Shown here: in pieces, positions 1 through 8,751 of the stretch | Numbering within the stretch: position 1 is the first letter of the stretch | Layout of the letters: each line of letters opens with the position of its first letter | Assembly (NCBI GenBank): GCA_023262495.1 | Contig: JALRAS010000014.1 | Span: 1-39,124, forward strand | Direction of reading: 5' to 3' | DNA length: 39,124 bases | Source of the DNA: Bacteroidia bacterium | Lineage (GTDB): Bacteria; Bacteroidota; Bacteroidia; UBA4408 | Notes under the pieces: generated by a model | What the model was told of the DNA's origin: nothing | The model's input: only the letters and a program-made list of their open reading frames with translations | The model's database searches: none | Translations under genes and position numbers: made by a program

Positions 1-2
1 AT

Positions 3-665
3 GATTTCTTCCATTTGGCAGGAAACATGCTCATGCTGTATTTTGGTGGTAGGATTTTTGCTGATTTTTTAGGACATAGGCGGGTGCTACCGCTTTATCT
101 CGCGGGTGGAATCATAGGTGCACTGCTTTACATATTGCTCTTTAATACTATTCCTTTGTTTGCCGATGCCGGGTTTAATGCTCAATTGATGGGCTCTTCT
201 GCTGCTGTTCTCGCTATTTTTTTTGCTGCCGCAACCTATTTACCCGATTATGAGGTGGGCCTTATTCTTATAGGGTCAGTTCGATTAAAGTATATTGCTT
301 TGGTTATTTTTCTGATTGATTTGCTTAGCATCGACCAAAGTAATCCGGGTGGACACATGGCTCATATAGGTGGAGCATTGCTTGGTATCGCTTTTGCAAA
401 AGGTTTAAGAAAGAGCTATGATTTTACGCACTCCTTTAATAAATTCATCAGCAAAATTGAAGCATTGTTGAGCAGGAATAAAACCTCTGCCAACCGAGTT
501 GTTTACAGGCAAAATCCGCGTGCCACATCACAGTCGAAGCCCAAATCAGCAGGCAAGCAAGAAATTATCGATGCCATTCTAGATAAAATTTCAAAGTCGG
601 GGTACGATAGTTTAACCAAAGAAGAAAAGGAAACTATCTTTAAACTAAGTAAGGACGAAGATTGA
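3..665 (+). CDS. Rhomboid family intramembrane serine protease, C-terminal part (5' end outside window)
   Basis: The frame is open from the window edge, so the true start lies upstream; reading in frame from position 3 gives DFFHLAGNM, the conserved rhomboid HLxxNM region. Rhomboids cleave transmembrane substrates inside the membrane using a Ser-His dyad. The nucleophile is the second serine of GSS near base 198, and the histidine is in HMAHIGG near base 363. Several hydrophobic helices surround these motifs. The last 60 or so residues are hydrophilic and end in a short helical segment (QEIIDAILDKISKSGYDSL) typical of the tail on Bacteroidota rhomboids, often annotated DUF6576. A hairpin terminator follows the stop. 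The substrate cannot be inferred. Confidence 0.9.
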   Translation, partial: DFFHLAGNMLMLYFGGRIFADFLGHRRVLPLYLAGGIIGALLYILLFNTIPLFADAGFNAQLMGSSAAVLAIFFAAATYLPDYEVGLILIGSVRLKYIALVIFLIDLLSIDQSNPGGHMAHIGGALLGIAFAKGLRKSYDFTHSFNKFISKIEALLSRNKTSANRVVYRQNPRATSQSKPKSAGKQEIIDAILDKISKSGYDSLTKEEKETIFKLSKDED

Positions 666-694
666 AAAAATACCCTACACCAGGATTAAAACAA

Positions 695-723
695 AAAAGC
701 CGAAGTAAAATACTCCGGCTTTT
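695..723. terminator. Bidirectional rho-independent terminator
   Basis: Inverted repeat of 13 bp arms with one mismatch (AAAAGCCGAAGTA / TACTCCGGCTTTT) around an AAA loop. On the plus strand it ends in TTTT after the rhomboid gene. On the minus strand it ends in a run of six T directly after the 3' end of tRNA-Asn. It therefore probably serves both converging transcripts. Confidence 0.8.
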
Positions 724-724
724 G

Positions 725-798
725 CTCCCTCTCTTGGGCTCGAACCAAGGACCCCATGATTAACAGTCATGTGCTCTAACCAGCTGAGCTAAGAAGGA
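725..798 (-). tRNA. tRNA-Asn (GTT)
   Basis: The minus strand folds into a full cloverleaf of 74 nt. The 7-bp acceptor stem TCCTTCT/AGAGGGA has one G-U pair, the D arm contains AGCTCAGCTGGTTAGAGC, and the anticodon arm is CATGA-CTGTTAA-TCATG with anticodon GTT. The T arm contains GGTTCGAGCC and the discriminator base is G. CCA is not encoded. A terminator hairpin starts two bases beyond the 3' end. Confidence 0.96.
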
Positions 799-835
799 AT
801 CTTTTTAATTGGAGCGCAAATGTACAGAAGAAAGT

Positions 836-843
836 TATATTTG
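836..843 (+). promoter_or_regulatory. Putative Bacteroidota -7 element upstream of the PfkB gene
   Basis: TATATTTG matches the Bacteroidota -7 consensus TAnnTTTG and lies 28 bp before the ATG at 872. The nearest TTG (809-811) is 24 bp upstream, slightly farther than usual, so only the -7 box is persuasive. It would drive the operon running to 7112. Confidence 0.45.
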
Positions 844-871
844 CAAAAATTTTTTTAATCTAATTTAAAAT

Positions 872-1795
872 ATGAGTCTATTAGCAGTTGGCACAGTAGC
901 TTTTGATGCCATTGAAACACCTTTTGGAAAAACAGACAAAATTGTTGGTGGCGCTGCCACATACATCTGTTTATCAGCATCTTATTTCACCAAAAAAATC
1001 AACCTGGTATCAGTCGTGGGAGAAGATTTTCCTCAAGAGTCGATTGGCATGTTGCAACAACATGGCGTAAATACAGCCGGTTTACAGGTTAAAATGGGAG
1101 AAAAAACATTCTTTTGGAGTGGAAAGTACCACAACGACATGAACAGCCGCGATACACTCGACACCCAGCTGAATGTGCTTGAAACATTCGATCCGGTTAT
1201 TCCTGAGGCCTATCAAGATTGCGAATTCTTGATGCTCGGGAATCTTGTTCCTGCGGTGCAACGCAAAGTAATCATGTCGCTCAAAAATCGTCCAAAGCTG
1301 ATTGTGATGGATACCATGAATTTTTGGATGGATATAGCCATGGAAGAACTTGTTAAAACAATTGCAATGGTTGATGTTTTAACTATCAATGATGCAGAAG
1401 CACGTCAGTTGTCCGGTGAGTATTCATTGGTAAAAGCAGCTCAAAAAATATTAACGATGGGTCCAAAATACCTGATCATTAAAAAGGGAGAACACGGTGC
1501 TTTACTATTTAACAACAAGCAGGTGTTTTTTGCCCCTGCCTTGCCGCTTGAAGATGTTTTTGATCCAACTGGTGCCGGTGATACATTTGCAGGTGGATTT
1601 ATTGGTTACCTTGCCAATACTAAAGATATATCGTTCGATAATATGAAAAGAGCCATCATTTTTGGTTCAGCTATGGCTTCGTTCTGTGTGGAAAAATTTG
1701 GAACCGAAAGAATTGTAAATTTAGGTAAGGAAGAGCTCGACCATCGTATACAAGAGTTTGTAAACTTGGTTCAATTTGATATCTCCTTGGTATAA
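872..1795 (+). CDS. PfkB-family carbohydrate/nucleoside kinase
   Basis: A 307-aa cytoplasmic kinase of the ribokinase/PfkB superfamily, which phosphorylates a sugar or nucleoside hydroxyl with ATP. The C-terminal PfkB signature [12 protein letters not shown] is at residues 231-242; D237 is the predicted catalytic base and the GAGD turn forms the anion hole. The N-terminal substrate lid contains IVGGAATY near residue 25. Length is normal for the family. The substrate cannot be read from the sequence; adenosine-kinase-like, ribokinase-like and heptose-kinase-like members look alike at this level. It is the first gene of a tight operon, 2 bp before GDP-L-fucose synthase, so an activated-sugar role is a reasonable guess only. 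No Shine-Dalgarno is visible, as usual for this phylum. Confidence 0.88.
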   Translation: MSLLAVGTVAFDAIETPFGKTDKIVGGAATYICLSASYFTKKINLVSVVGEDFPQESIGMLQQHGVNTAGLQVKMGEKTFFWSGKYHNDMNSRDTLDTQLNVLETFDPVIPEAYQDCEFLMLGNLVPAVQRKVIMSLKNRPKLIVMDTMNFWMDIAMEELVKTIAMVDVLTINDAEARQLSGEYSLVKAAQKILTMGPKYLIIKKGEHGALLFNNKQVFFAPALPLEDVFDPTGAGDTFAGGFIGYLANTKDISFDNMKRAIIFGSAMASFCVEKFGTERIVNLGKEELDHRIQEFVNLVQFDISLV

Positions 1796-1797
1796 AA

Positions 1798-2751
1798 ATG
1801 AGTATGAATAAAGAGGCAAAAATATTTGTGGCTGGCCACAGAGGAATGGTAGGTAGCGCCATGGTAAGAAGGTTAGAGCGTGCAGGTTTCAACAACATAA
1901 TTACCCGCACTTCATCCCAGTTAAATCTCACCAATCAAGCAGCTGTTGCCGATTTCTTTGCTGCCGAAAAACCCGAATATGTGGTGCTCGCTGCTGCTAA
2001 GGTGGGCGGTATTATGGCCAACAATACCTATCGCGGTCAATTTATTTATGAAAATTTGATGATACAAAACAATGTTATTCATCAAAGCTATGTTAATGGA
2101 GTAAAGAAGTTGTTGTTTTTAGGTTCTTCTTGTATCTATCCTAAAATGGCTCCACAGCCGCTTAAGGAAGATTACCTACTTACAGGTACATTGGAGCATA
2201 CCAACGAACCCTATGCCATTGCAAAAATTGCAGGGATAAAAATGTGCGAAGCATACCGAACTCAGTATGGTTGTAATTTCATTTCTGCAATGCCCACAAA
2301 TTTATATGGCCCTAACGATAATTATGATTTACATAATTCGCATGTGTTGCCCGCACTCATCAGAAAATTTCATACTGCCAAGGTAAACCAAGATAAAAGT
2401 GTGGTAATTTGGGGAACAGGAACACCTCGCAGGGAATTTTTACACGTTGATGATTTGGCTGATGCTTGCTACTATTTACTAGAGCATTATGATGGAGAGC
2501 AACTTGTTAATGTGGGCAGTGGGGTAGATGTAACCATTTTTGAACTTGCCAACCTGGTTAAACAAATTGTTGGTTTCAATGGTGAAATTGAGCTCGATCC
2601 CTCTAAACCTGATGGAACACCACGAAAATTAATGGATGTAAGTAAACTGGAAAAGGTGGGTTGGAAGTACAAAATTTCATTGGAAGAGGGAATAGGCAGC
2701 GTTTACAAAGAGGTTCTCGAAAAGAAAATTTTTGACACACAAACCGTATAA
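1798..2751 (+). CDS. fcl: GDP-L-fucose synthase (GDP-4-keto-6-deoxy-D-mannose epimerase/reductase)
   Basis: A 317-aa extended SDR enzyme that converts GDP-4-keto-6-deoxy-D-mannose to GDP-L-fucose with NADPH, supplying fucose for surface glycans. The nucleotide-binding motif GHRGMVG is at residues 13-19. The catalytic residues follow the family pattern: Ser in GSSCIYP (109-115), Tyr139 and Lys143 in [11 protein letters not shown], matching the S-Y-K triad of E. coli Fcl. Length is as expected (about 320 aa). The partner enzyme GDP-mannose 4,6-dehydratase (gmd) is not in this window. The stop overlaps the next start as TAATG, indicating translational coupling with the outer-membrane protein downstream. 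A second in-frame ATG lies two codons further on. Confidence 0.95.
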   Translation: MSMNKEAKIFVAGHRGMVGSAMVRRLERAGFNNIITRTSSQLNLTNQAAVADFFAAEKPEYVVLAAAKVGGIMANNTYRGQFIYENLMIQNNVIHQSYVNGVKKLLFLGSSCIYPKMAPQPLKEDYLLTGTLEHTNEPYAIAKIAGIKMCEAYRTQYGCNFISAMPTNLYGPNDNYDLHNSHVLPALIRKFHTAKVNQDKSVVIWGTGTPRREFLHVDDLADACYYLLEHYDGEQLVNVGSGVDVTIFELANLVKQIVGFNGEIELDPSKPDGTPRKLMDVSKLEKVGWKYKISLEEGIGSVYKEVLEKKIFDTQTV

Positions 2752-4346
2752 TGAAAGCGCTAATGGCAATATTCATTTTCCCACGTGTACGTGATGTAGT
2801 GAAATTGTTGTTGCTGTCATCTTCATTTGCTTATGCGCAGCCCATTATCTATCAGCATAATCAGTTTTTTGCGCAAGATGTCGAACGTCAAGCTGCTGCT
2901 ATACAAAATCAATGTCAAGCTGCTGTAAAACCATTTGTAAATGGTGTAAACTATAATAAGCAACAGCTCGACTCATCAAATAATGCGAGATACGCTTACA
3001 AAACTTATAAGCGCGCTTGGTTACGTAAAATGAAGCAAGAAAGTTTGCTCCTGGTGGATAGCCCCGATTTTAAATTATCACTCGATCCGCTATTTTATTT
3101 TGAAGGTGGTCAGGACAGCAAGTTCAGCGATTCTACCTATTATACCAATACGCGGGGTGTTTTAATTAGAGGCAGTATAGGCCAAAAATTTGCTTTCGAA
3201 TCAACCTTTTTAGAGAATCAAGCCGTGTTGCCCGATTACTTAAGTCAGTTTGTTAGAACTTGGGAAGTAGTGCCCGGGCAAGGCCGCGTAAAGAAGTTTA
3301 AAACCAATGGATTTGATTTTGCTAATGCATCGGGCGTTATGTCATATAGTCCATTCAAAGTGTTAAACATAATGGCAGGTAGCGGCAAGCTATCTGTTGG
3401 AAATGGATACCGATCATTGTTCTTGAGCGATAATGCATTCAACTATCCGTACTTGAAAATAAATTTTCATACCCAAAAATTCGCGTATACCGCGTCATGG
3501 GCATCAATGCAAGTAATAAAAAATGGGCGGTTTGTATTTAATCCCCTCAGTGAACCCATCTTCACAAAAAAGGCATACACATTTCAATATCTGAGCTATC
3601 GACCTCTGAAACGCCTCGAACTGGGCTTGTTTCAAGCAGTGATGTGGAGCGCTCAGCAAACAGGCAATGCCAATTTTGATTTCAACATCATCAATCCATT
3701 AATCTTTTCACACTTGGCTCAATATAATCTTAATGAATCTAATAATGTAATGCTTGGTGCCAATATCAATGTAAAAATTACATCCTCAATTAATCTGTAC
3801 GGACAATTGATGGCAGATGATATTAAAAATAAGCAAACAGGTTTTCAGGGTGGTGTCAAATATTTTGATGTAGCCAAAATCAACAATTTATATATGCAGA
3901 TAGAGTATAATCGTGTGGGTGCGTATAGCTACGCTTTTAATGATGCATTTCAAAGTTTTAGCCATTACAATCAGCCTATTGCCCATCCCCTTGGAGCTAA
4001 CTTCAATGAGTTAGTGGGTATTGCCAACTATCGTTGGAAAGATATTTTCATCACCGGCAAAATCAACTTAATCAGCTACGGTCAGGATGTGAAGGATTTT
4101 TATGCCGGCAATACGGTGATCACCGATTATTTACCTTCCGATGTGCAGCAAAATACGATGCAATATAAGGCAAATACCAGTATCATAGATGCTAAACTCG
4201 GCTACGTGATTAACCGTGCGTCTAATCTGAATGTGTCTGTGGGTGCTATGCTACGAAACAATCAAACTTCAACAGGCAGTTTGCAAACAAATTATGTATA
4301 TTTGAGCGTTGGTACCTCAGTCATAAATAAGTACTACGATTTTTAG
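2751..4346 (+). CDS. Wzi/RemB-like outer-membrane beta-barrel protein, paralog 1
   Basis: A 531-aa exported protein with a signal peptide ending near SFAYA-Q (residues 25-30), preceded by an unusually long N-terminal region. The rest is rich in alternating aromatic/polar strands typical of a large beta-barrel. It resembles the capsule assembly Wzi family and the gliding-motility protein RemB. Diagnostic stretches shared with the second copy at 5502-7112 are GNGYRSLFLSDNAFNYPYLK and HYNQPIAHPLGANFNE. In Wzi-type proteins the barrel anchors surface polysaccharide; in Flavobacterium RemB is linked to gliding. Translational coupling to fcl and proximity to a WecA-like transferase favour a polysaccharide surface-attachment role here, by inference. 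No catalytic motif is visible. Confidence 0.8.
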   Translation: MKALMAIFIFPRVRDVVKLLLLSSSFAYAQPIIYQHNQFFAQDVERQAAAIQNQCQAAVKPFVNGVNYNKQQLDSSNNARYAYKTYKRAWLRKMKQESLLLVDSPDFKLSLDPLFYFEGGQDSKFSDSTYYTNTRGVLIRGSIGQKFAFESTFLENQAVLPDYLSQFVRTWEVVPGQGRVKKFKTNGFDFANASGVMSYSPFKVLNIMAGSGKLSVGNGYRSLFLSDNAFNYPYLKINFHTQKFAYTASWASMQVIKNGRFVFNPLSEPIFTKKAYTFQYLSYRPLKRLELGLFQAVMWSAQQTGNANFDFNIINPLIFSHLAQYNLNESNNVMLGANINVKITSSINLYGQLMADDIKNKQTGFQGGVKYFDVAKINNLYMQIEYNRVGAYSYAFNDAFQSFSHYNQPIAHPLGANFNELVGIANYRWKDIFITGKINLISYGQDVKDFYAGNTVITDYLPSDVQQNTMQYKANTSIIDAKLGYVINRASNLNVSVGAMLRNNQTSTGSLQTNYVYLSVGTSVINKYYDF

Positions 4347-4372
4347 TGTATAAATTCTTTTTACGAACTTTG
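4342..4372 (+). promoter_or_regulatory. Weak candidate promoter for the WecA-like gene
   Basis: TTTA-N19-GAACTTTG differs from TTTG-N19-TAnnTTTG by one base in the -33 box and one in the -7 box, with exact spacing. It overlaps the stop of the preceding gene and ends 14 bp before the ATG at 4387. It could be an internal operon promoter. Confidence 0.3.
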
Positions 4373-4386
4373 ACGCAAGCAAAAAC

Positions 4387-5493
4387 ATGGGATTAACAAT
4401 ACTCGCATTCTTCACTTCATTTTTGGTGGTAATATTTTTTACACCATCACTGATTAAAGTGGCGGAGTTAAAAAACCTTACCGACACTCCCGATGAACTT
4501 CGTAAATTGCATAAGCGATCTAAACCCACTATTGGAGGAATTATCATTTACGCAGGAACATTGTTCTCTTATGCTATTTGGTTGCCCACTGATGATGCTT
4601 CAGATTTTAAATACATTGTTGCCACCACATTGCTCATGTTTTTTGTTGGAGTAAAAGACGATATCATTGGAACAGCGCCAATGAAAAAGTTGGCTGCCCA
4701 TATCTTGTGTGGTTTAATTATTGTGCTTATGGCAAACATCAGAATAAAGAGTTTGCACGGGATATTTGGTATTTATGAAATACCTTATTGGGCAAGTATT
4801 TTTCTTTCGTTGTTTACCATGATTGTAATTATCAATGCATTCAATCTAATTGATGGTGTTGATGGCTTGGCAGCCGGTATTGGATTTATTGCTGCTATGG
4901 CCTTTGGCACTTGGTTTTTGTTGCTCAAAGATTTGGTTATGTCATGCATGGCATTTGCGTTGGCGGGTTCACTATTGGCGTTTTTGTATTACAACTTTTC
5001 TCCTGCAAAAATTTTTATGGGTGATTCCGGATCCCTTACCATCGGTTTAATTATGTCGGTGCTTGCCATTAAACTGATTGAGTTTGAGCGTGTATCTTTA
5101 ATTTACCAGCTCGCGCTCTCTACAAAACCTGTTATTGCTATCGCCTTTTTGATTTATCCGCTGGTAGATACAATGCGTATTTTTATTTATCGCATGCTCA
5201 ATGGTCTTTCGCCTTTCAATGCCGATAGAAATCATATTCATCATCGATTGCAAGATGTTGGGTTTAATCATCGACAAACTTCTTTTGTATTGTATGTGTC
5301 AAATATGCTTGTTATAGCTGTTGCTTTTTTAACCATCAAATTGCAGCCTACTTTTTCATTATTGGTTGTGGTTGGCTTTGCTGTCTTCTTATGTTTGATC
5401 CCATTTTATCTGATGAAAGAAAAAATACCTGTGATAAAAACATTAAACAGCGAACCTGAGTCTGCTGAAATCAACAACATCAAGCAAGTATAA
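4387..5493 (+). CDS. WecA/TagO-like undecaprenyl-phosphate sugar-1-phosphate transferase
   Basis: A 368-aa polytopic inner-membrane enzyme of the MraY/WecA superfamily. These transfer a HexNAc-1-phosphate from a UDP-sugar to undecaprenyl phosphate and so start polysaccharide or O-antigen synthesis. Motifs in order: GVKDDIIG (D91 D92, Mg binding), NAFNLIDGVDGLAAG (150-164), FMGDSGSLTIG (D213) and the histidine loop HIHHRLQD (283-290). The HIHH motif is typical of WecA/TagO rather than MraY. About ten hydrophobic helices are visible. It sits 40 bp after one Wzi-like gene and 8 bp before the second, consistent with one operon for surface glycan synthesis and anchoring. The exact sugar (GlcNAc, GalNAc or other) is unknown. 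Confidence 0.9.
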   Translation: MGLTILAFFTSFLVVIFFTPSLIKVAELKNLTDTPDELRKLHKRSKPTIGGIIIYAGTLFSYAIWLPTDDASDFKYIVATTLLMFFVGVKDDIIGTAPMKKLAAHILCGLIIVLMANIRIKSLHGIFGIYEIPYWASIFLSLFTMIVIINAFNLIDGVDGLAAGIGFIAAMAFGTWFLLLKDLVMSCMAFALAGSLLAFLYYNFSPAKIFMGDSGSLTIGLIMSVLAIKLIEFERVSLIYQLALSTKPVIAIAFLIYPLVDTMRIFIYRMLNGLSPFNADRNHIHHRLQDVGFNHRQTSFVLYVSNMLVIAVAFLTIKLQPTFSLLVVVGFAVFLCLIPFYLMKEKIPVIKTLNSEPESAEINNIKQV

Positions 5494-5501
5494 TTCACCT
5501 G

Positions 5502-7112
5502 ATGAACAGCTTGAATTCGTATTTTTCACATCGCGCTCAGTGTCTAATTGTTTTGATGCTGATTTTTCAAGATGTGTTTGCACAACCCGAAAATTTGCCT
5601 CTTTTGCGTGAGGCCAATATTGGGATTACCAATGCCGCACGTGAAAATCCTTATCAATTTCATACTGCCATTCGCCCCTATTTAAAAAGTGAGATTCAAT
5701 CGCTCAATGGTGTCAACGAGAATGATACCGCTATGCCTTCAAGCAAAAAAATGGTATTAAGGAATTATATCAGCCAAGGTCATTTGCTTGGATTAGATGC
5801 TGGTAAATTTTTTATCAAAGCTGATCCTGTTTTTTCTGCGATTGCCGGCTATGATGCGAATGCAGGCGAACGATTAATGCAAACGTCTATTGGCTTTAGA
5901 ACACAAGTGCAACTGGGTAAAAAATTGTTTGGAGAAGTAAAAATAGAAAGTTTTAATGCCGATTATGCCAGCTATATCGACTCGGTAATTGCCAAAACAC
6001 AGGTTGTTCCGGGAGGCAACTTTGCCGGCCGAACGGGCTTGGGATACAGTAGTAATTTAAACACAGGTTATTTATCTTATTCACCCAATAAAATCTTTAA
6101 TTTTCAAGCAGGGTTCGGCAAAAATTTCTGGGGCGAGGGATATCGTTCGCTGCTGTTGAGCGACAACGCATACAGTTATCCATACCTAAAAACAACCGCA
6201 CATTTTTGGCGTATCAAGTATGTAAGTATGGTGGCTAATTTTAAAGATGTTCAAAGAGATCCTGGAAATAGCAACACATTCAGAAATAAATATGCATCGT
6301 TGCATTACCTGAGTTGGAATGCTACAAAATGGTTGAACTTTGGCCTATTTGAAGCCATAGTTTTTGAAAATAGAAACAAAGCAAGCTATCATGCCTTTGA
6401 TGTCAATTATCTTAACCCGGTTATATTTTTTCGTCCTGTAGAATACTCCCTGGGGTCGGGAGATAATGCCTTACTTGGAGCTAACTTTAAAATTAAGTTA
6501 ACTGCAAACATGCAGTTGTATGGGCAAGTCATATTAGATGAGTTTTTCTTGAAGGAGATTAGAGCAAGAAACGGTTGGCAAGACAATAAGCAAGGAGCGC
6601 AAGCCGGGTTAAAGTATTTCAATGTGGCCGGAATAAAAAATTTAAATTTTTTAACCGAGGTAAATGTGGTAAGACCCTATACATACTACCACAAGAACGC
6701 TACTCAAAACTATGGGCATTTCAATCAGCCACTTGCCCATCCATACGGAGCAAACTTTTACGAAAGTATGAGTACCCTAAACTATAAATACAAGCGGTGG
6801 TTTGTGGCTGCCAAATTTATTTATGCCGTAGTGGGTCTCGATAGTAATCAAACCATTAGCTACGGACAAGATATTTATCGTGCCTATGATCAACGCCCTT
6901 CTGTTTATGGAAACGGACTTGCACAAGGTTTAAAAACAACACTCATTTTTGCCACAGCCAAGGCATCATATTTAATTAACAGCGCCTATAATTTACGCAT
7001 CGAAGGATGTATGATCCCCCGTATTGAAAGCAATATCAACGGCACCAAAAGAGCACTTATCTTTCAGCTAGGCATCAGCACCTCTCTCGATAATAGATAC
7101 CTCGATTTTTAA
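5502..7112 (+). CDS. Wzi/RemB-like outer-membrane beta-barrel protein, paralog 2
   Basis: A 536-aa exported protein with a signal peptide ending at VFA-Q (about residue 28). It is a clear paralog of the gene at 2751-4346, sharing GEGYRSLLLSDNAYSYPYLK, HFNQPLAHPYGANF and the closing YLDF/YYDF C-terminus, so both barrels end in an aromatic residue as expected for Bam-dependent insertion. The GFGKNFWGEGYRSL stretch is characteristic of the Wzi/RemB-like family. It follows the WecA-like gene by 8 bp and is the last gene of the operon. A 7-bp-stem hairpin (AATTCGG/CCGAATT, 7111-7131) overlaps the stop codon and belongs partly to a dispersed repeat. The two barrels may handle different glycans or act together. 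Confidence 0.8.
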   Translation: MNSLNSYFSHRAQCLIVLMLIFQDVFAQPENLPLLREANIGITNAARENPYQFHTAIRPYLKSEIQSLNGVNENDTAMPSSKKMVLRNYISQGHLLGLDAGKFFIKADPVFSAIAGYDANAGERLMQTSIGFRTQVQLGKKLFGEVKIESFNADYASYIDSVIAKTQVVPGGNFAGRTGLGYSSNLNTGYLSYSPNKIFNFQAGFGKNFWGEGYRSLLLSDNAYSYPYLKTTAHFWRIKYVSMVANFKDVQRDPGNSNTFRNKYASLHYLSWNATKWLNFGLFEAIVFENRNKASYHAFDVNYLNPVIFFRPVEYSLGSGDNALLGANFKIKLTANMQLYGQVILDEFFLKEIRARNGWQDNKQGAQAGLKYFNVAGIKNLNFLTEVNVVRPYTYYHKNATQNYGHFNQPLAHPYGANFYESMSTLNYKYKRWFVAAKFIYAVVGLDSNQTISYGQDIYRAYDQRPSVYGNGLAQGLKTTLIFATAKASYLINSAYNLRIEGCMIPRIESNINGTKRALIFQLGISTSLDNRYLDF

Positions 7113-7115
7113 TTC

Positions 7116-7276
7116 GGGTTAATTCCGAATTAATCAATAGAAGTTACGAATGTAACGCACTAGTGATTTTATGAGGGCAATCCAGCTTAGCAGGTGTTTT
7201 CAATCCATTGATTCAATGGATTTAATTACAGCTGTTTCAGCGATTCCGCATTTTCTAATGCGGAATTTGGGTTAAT
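7116..7276. repeat. Dispersed hairpin-rich repeat, copy 1
   Basis: About 160 bp between two convergent genes. From 7128 to 7277 it is about 90% identical by hand alignment to 38092-38242. Internal small palindromes: GTTAC-gaat-GTAAC (7143-7156), CCaGCTtAGCaGG, CCATTGA-t-TCAATGG (7205-7219), GCTG-ttt-CAGC (7231-7241) and TTCCGCATT-ttct-AATGCGGAA. The right end AATTTGGGTTAAT is the inverse of the left end of copy 2. GGGTTAAT occurs at both ends (7116-7123 and 7269-7276). No open reading frame is present. It is MITE- or REP-like; the family is not recognised. Confidence 0.85.
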
Positions 7277-7277
7277 A

Positions 7278-8633
7278 CTACTTGGGCACTGTCAGTTGTT
7301 GCTCTGTAATCGTATAATCCCATTGTTTAACGCCTTCCCGATCATAAATTTCAAACATAACCTTTCTTTCATTTTTTGCACCGCTGATGCCAATTCTTGA
7401 ATAACTGTTACCCATGTATAAGCTGCCTTCCACACGCGTAGGGTTGTTATACTCATTTGATTTGGATATGTTATAAGCGTTAGATGTAATGGGCGATGAG
7501 GTAAAATCATGCAAATCATAAAATCCTGGTAAGCTGATTTTATGCATCTCGGTAAAATGTCGGTCACCGGTTAAAAAAATAACACCTTTAATCTTGTTTA
7601 ACCGAATAAAGTTTATCAATTCATCAAACTCCGCAGCATAGTGTCTTAAACATTCTTTCTCTGCTATTGGATTTAAAACCTGACTGCCGTTTACAATAAA
7701 TTTAAAAACAGACTTACTACTGATGAGTGCATTTTTTAACCAATCGAGTTGTGTTTTTCCATAGTAGGTTTTTTCATGATTAGGTTGGCCGTTTATACTA
7801 TCAGGCAACTCATTAGCACTTCTGTAAAAGCGATCATCCATCATGAAAAATTGAGCATCACTGTATAAGAAGCTCTGATAGATACCATCATTTCCCTTGT
7901 TGCCATAATTGCGTTGAGGGTAATATTGTTTAAATGCATGATAGGTTACATGCTTTAAATCAAAAGATAAATTGGCATCATTGGGTCCGTAATCATGGTC
8001 ATCCCAAATGGCATAGTTGGGCCTAAGTGAAAGCACACGCTGAAGCGCTTTAGTTGACCTGTCATGACTATATCGATAGGCAATACCCGAAGCACTACTG
8101 TAATCTGCTTCGCGCAAATATAGATTATCTCCGCCCCAAATATTAAAATCTGCTTCCGTATCAGCCATCTTTTCTAGGATGTTGGTACTTTGACCGTATG
8201 GTTTACCTGGCCTATCGTACAAAGAGTCGTTGATATAGGTGCACGATCCAAATAAAAATTTAAAATCTGGCGCTGGTTTTCTCCATTCCCACAATTCCTT
8301 GGTTTTAAATTCATATACCTTAGCGGCTGGCAATAGCTTGCCATCAATCAAAAATTGATACTGATAAATGGTATTCATTGCCAAATGCTCCAAAACAAAA
8401 GTGATGGGATGATAGGCTTGTTGCTGTTTTACATCACCATTAACAATGCATTTTTCCTTGTTATTTTCTTTCTTCCAATATTGAATAGCAGCACTATTTA
8501 CAGGAGCCTTCACTTCAAGCCAAACAGCTGCCTCTCGGTGTTCAACATAACCCAACATAGGCCCCGAAACAATTTGAGCGGATACCAAAAAGTAACTGAG
8601 ATTTAAAGCAACTAAAAGTATATTTCTAAACAT
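7278..8633 (-). CDS. PhoD-like alkaline phosphatase/phosphodiesterase, exported
   Basis: A 451-aa protein with a signal peptide (cleavage near VSA-Q, residue 19), an N-terminal Fn3-like PhoD domain (about 22-112) and a metallophosphatase domain. Metal-binding motifs are visible: FGSCTY (128-133), IWGGDNLYLRE (165-175), IWDDHDYGPND (209-219) and FLTGDRHFTEMH in the C-terminal third. These match PhoD enzymes, which hydrolyse phosphomonoesters or diesters in the periplasm using Fe/Ca. GGDNLYLRE is a slight variant of the more usual GGDNIYADE pattern and is common among Bacteroidota members. The gene is monocistronic and divergent from the YgiD-like gene. Its stop abuts the right end of the dispersed repeat. 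A phosphate-scavenging role is inferred; no Pho-box can be defined here. Confidence 0.88.
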   Translation of the reverse strand: MFRNILLVALNLSYFLVSAQIVSGPMLGYVEHREAAVWLEVKAPVNSAAIQYWKKENNKEKCIVNGDVKQQQAYHPITFVLEHLAMNTIYQYQFLIDGKLLPAAKVYEFKTKELWEWRKPAPDFKFLFGSCTYINDSLYDRPGKPYGQSTNILEKMADTEADFNIWGGDNLYLREADYSSASGIAYRYSHDRSTKALQRVLSLRPNYAIWDDHDYGPNDANLSFDLKHVTYHAFKQYYPQRNYGNKGNDGIYQSFLYSDAQFFMMDDRFYRSANELPDSINGQPNHEKTYYGKTQLDWLKNALISSKSVFKFIVNGSQVLNPIAEKECLRHYAAEFDELINFIRLNKIKGVIFLTGDRHFTEMHKISLPGFYDLHDFTSSPITSNAYNISKSNEYNNPTRVEGSLYMGNSYSRIGISGAKNERKVMFEIYDREGVKQWDYTITEQQLTVPK

Positions 8634-8649
8634 TATTCGATAATTTCGA

Positions 8650-8657
8650 CAAATTTA
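8650..8657 (-). promoter_or_regulatory. Putative -7 element for the PhoD-like gene
   Basis: TAAATTTG on the minus strand matches TAnnTTTG exactly and lies 16 bp before the ATG at 8633. No TTTG was found at the ideal 19-bp distance, so only the -7 box supports it. Confidence 0.4.
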
Positions 8658-8751
8658 ATGAATAATCATCAAGCATTTTGATACAATTAATCACCATTTG
8701 CATTGTATGACAGTGTTTATCACAGCTCGCTATTCAATGAGTGAATAATAG

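Noticed and set aside
1671-1934. Minus-strand frame across the pfkB-fcl junction
   Set aside because: Shadow of two well-supported genes; composition is not protein-like.
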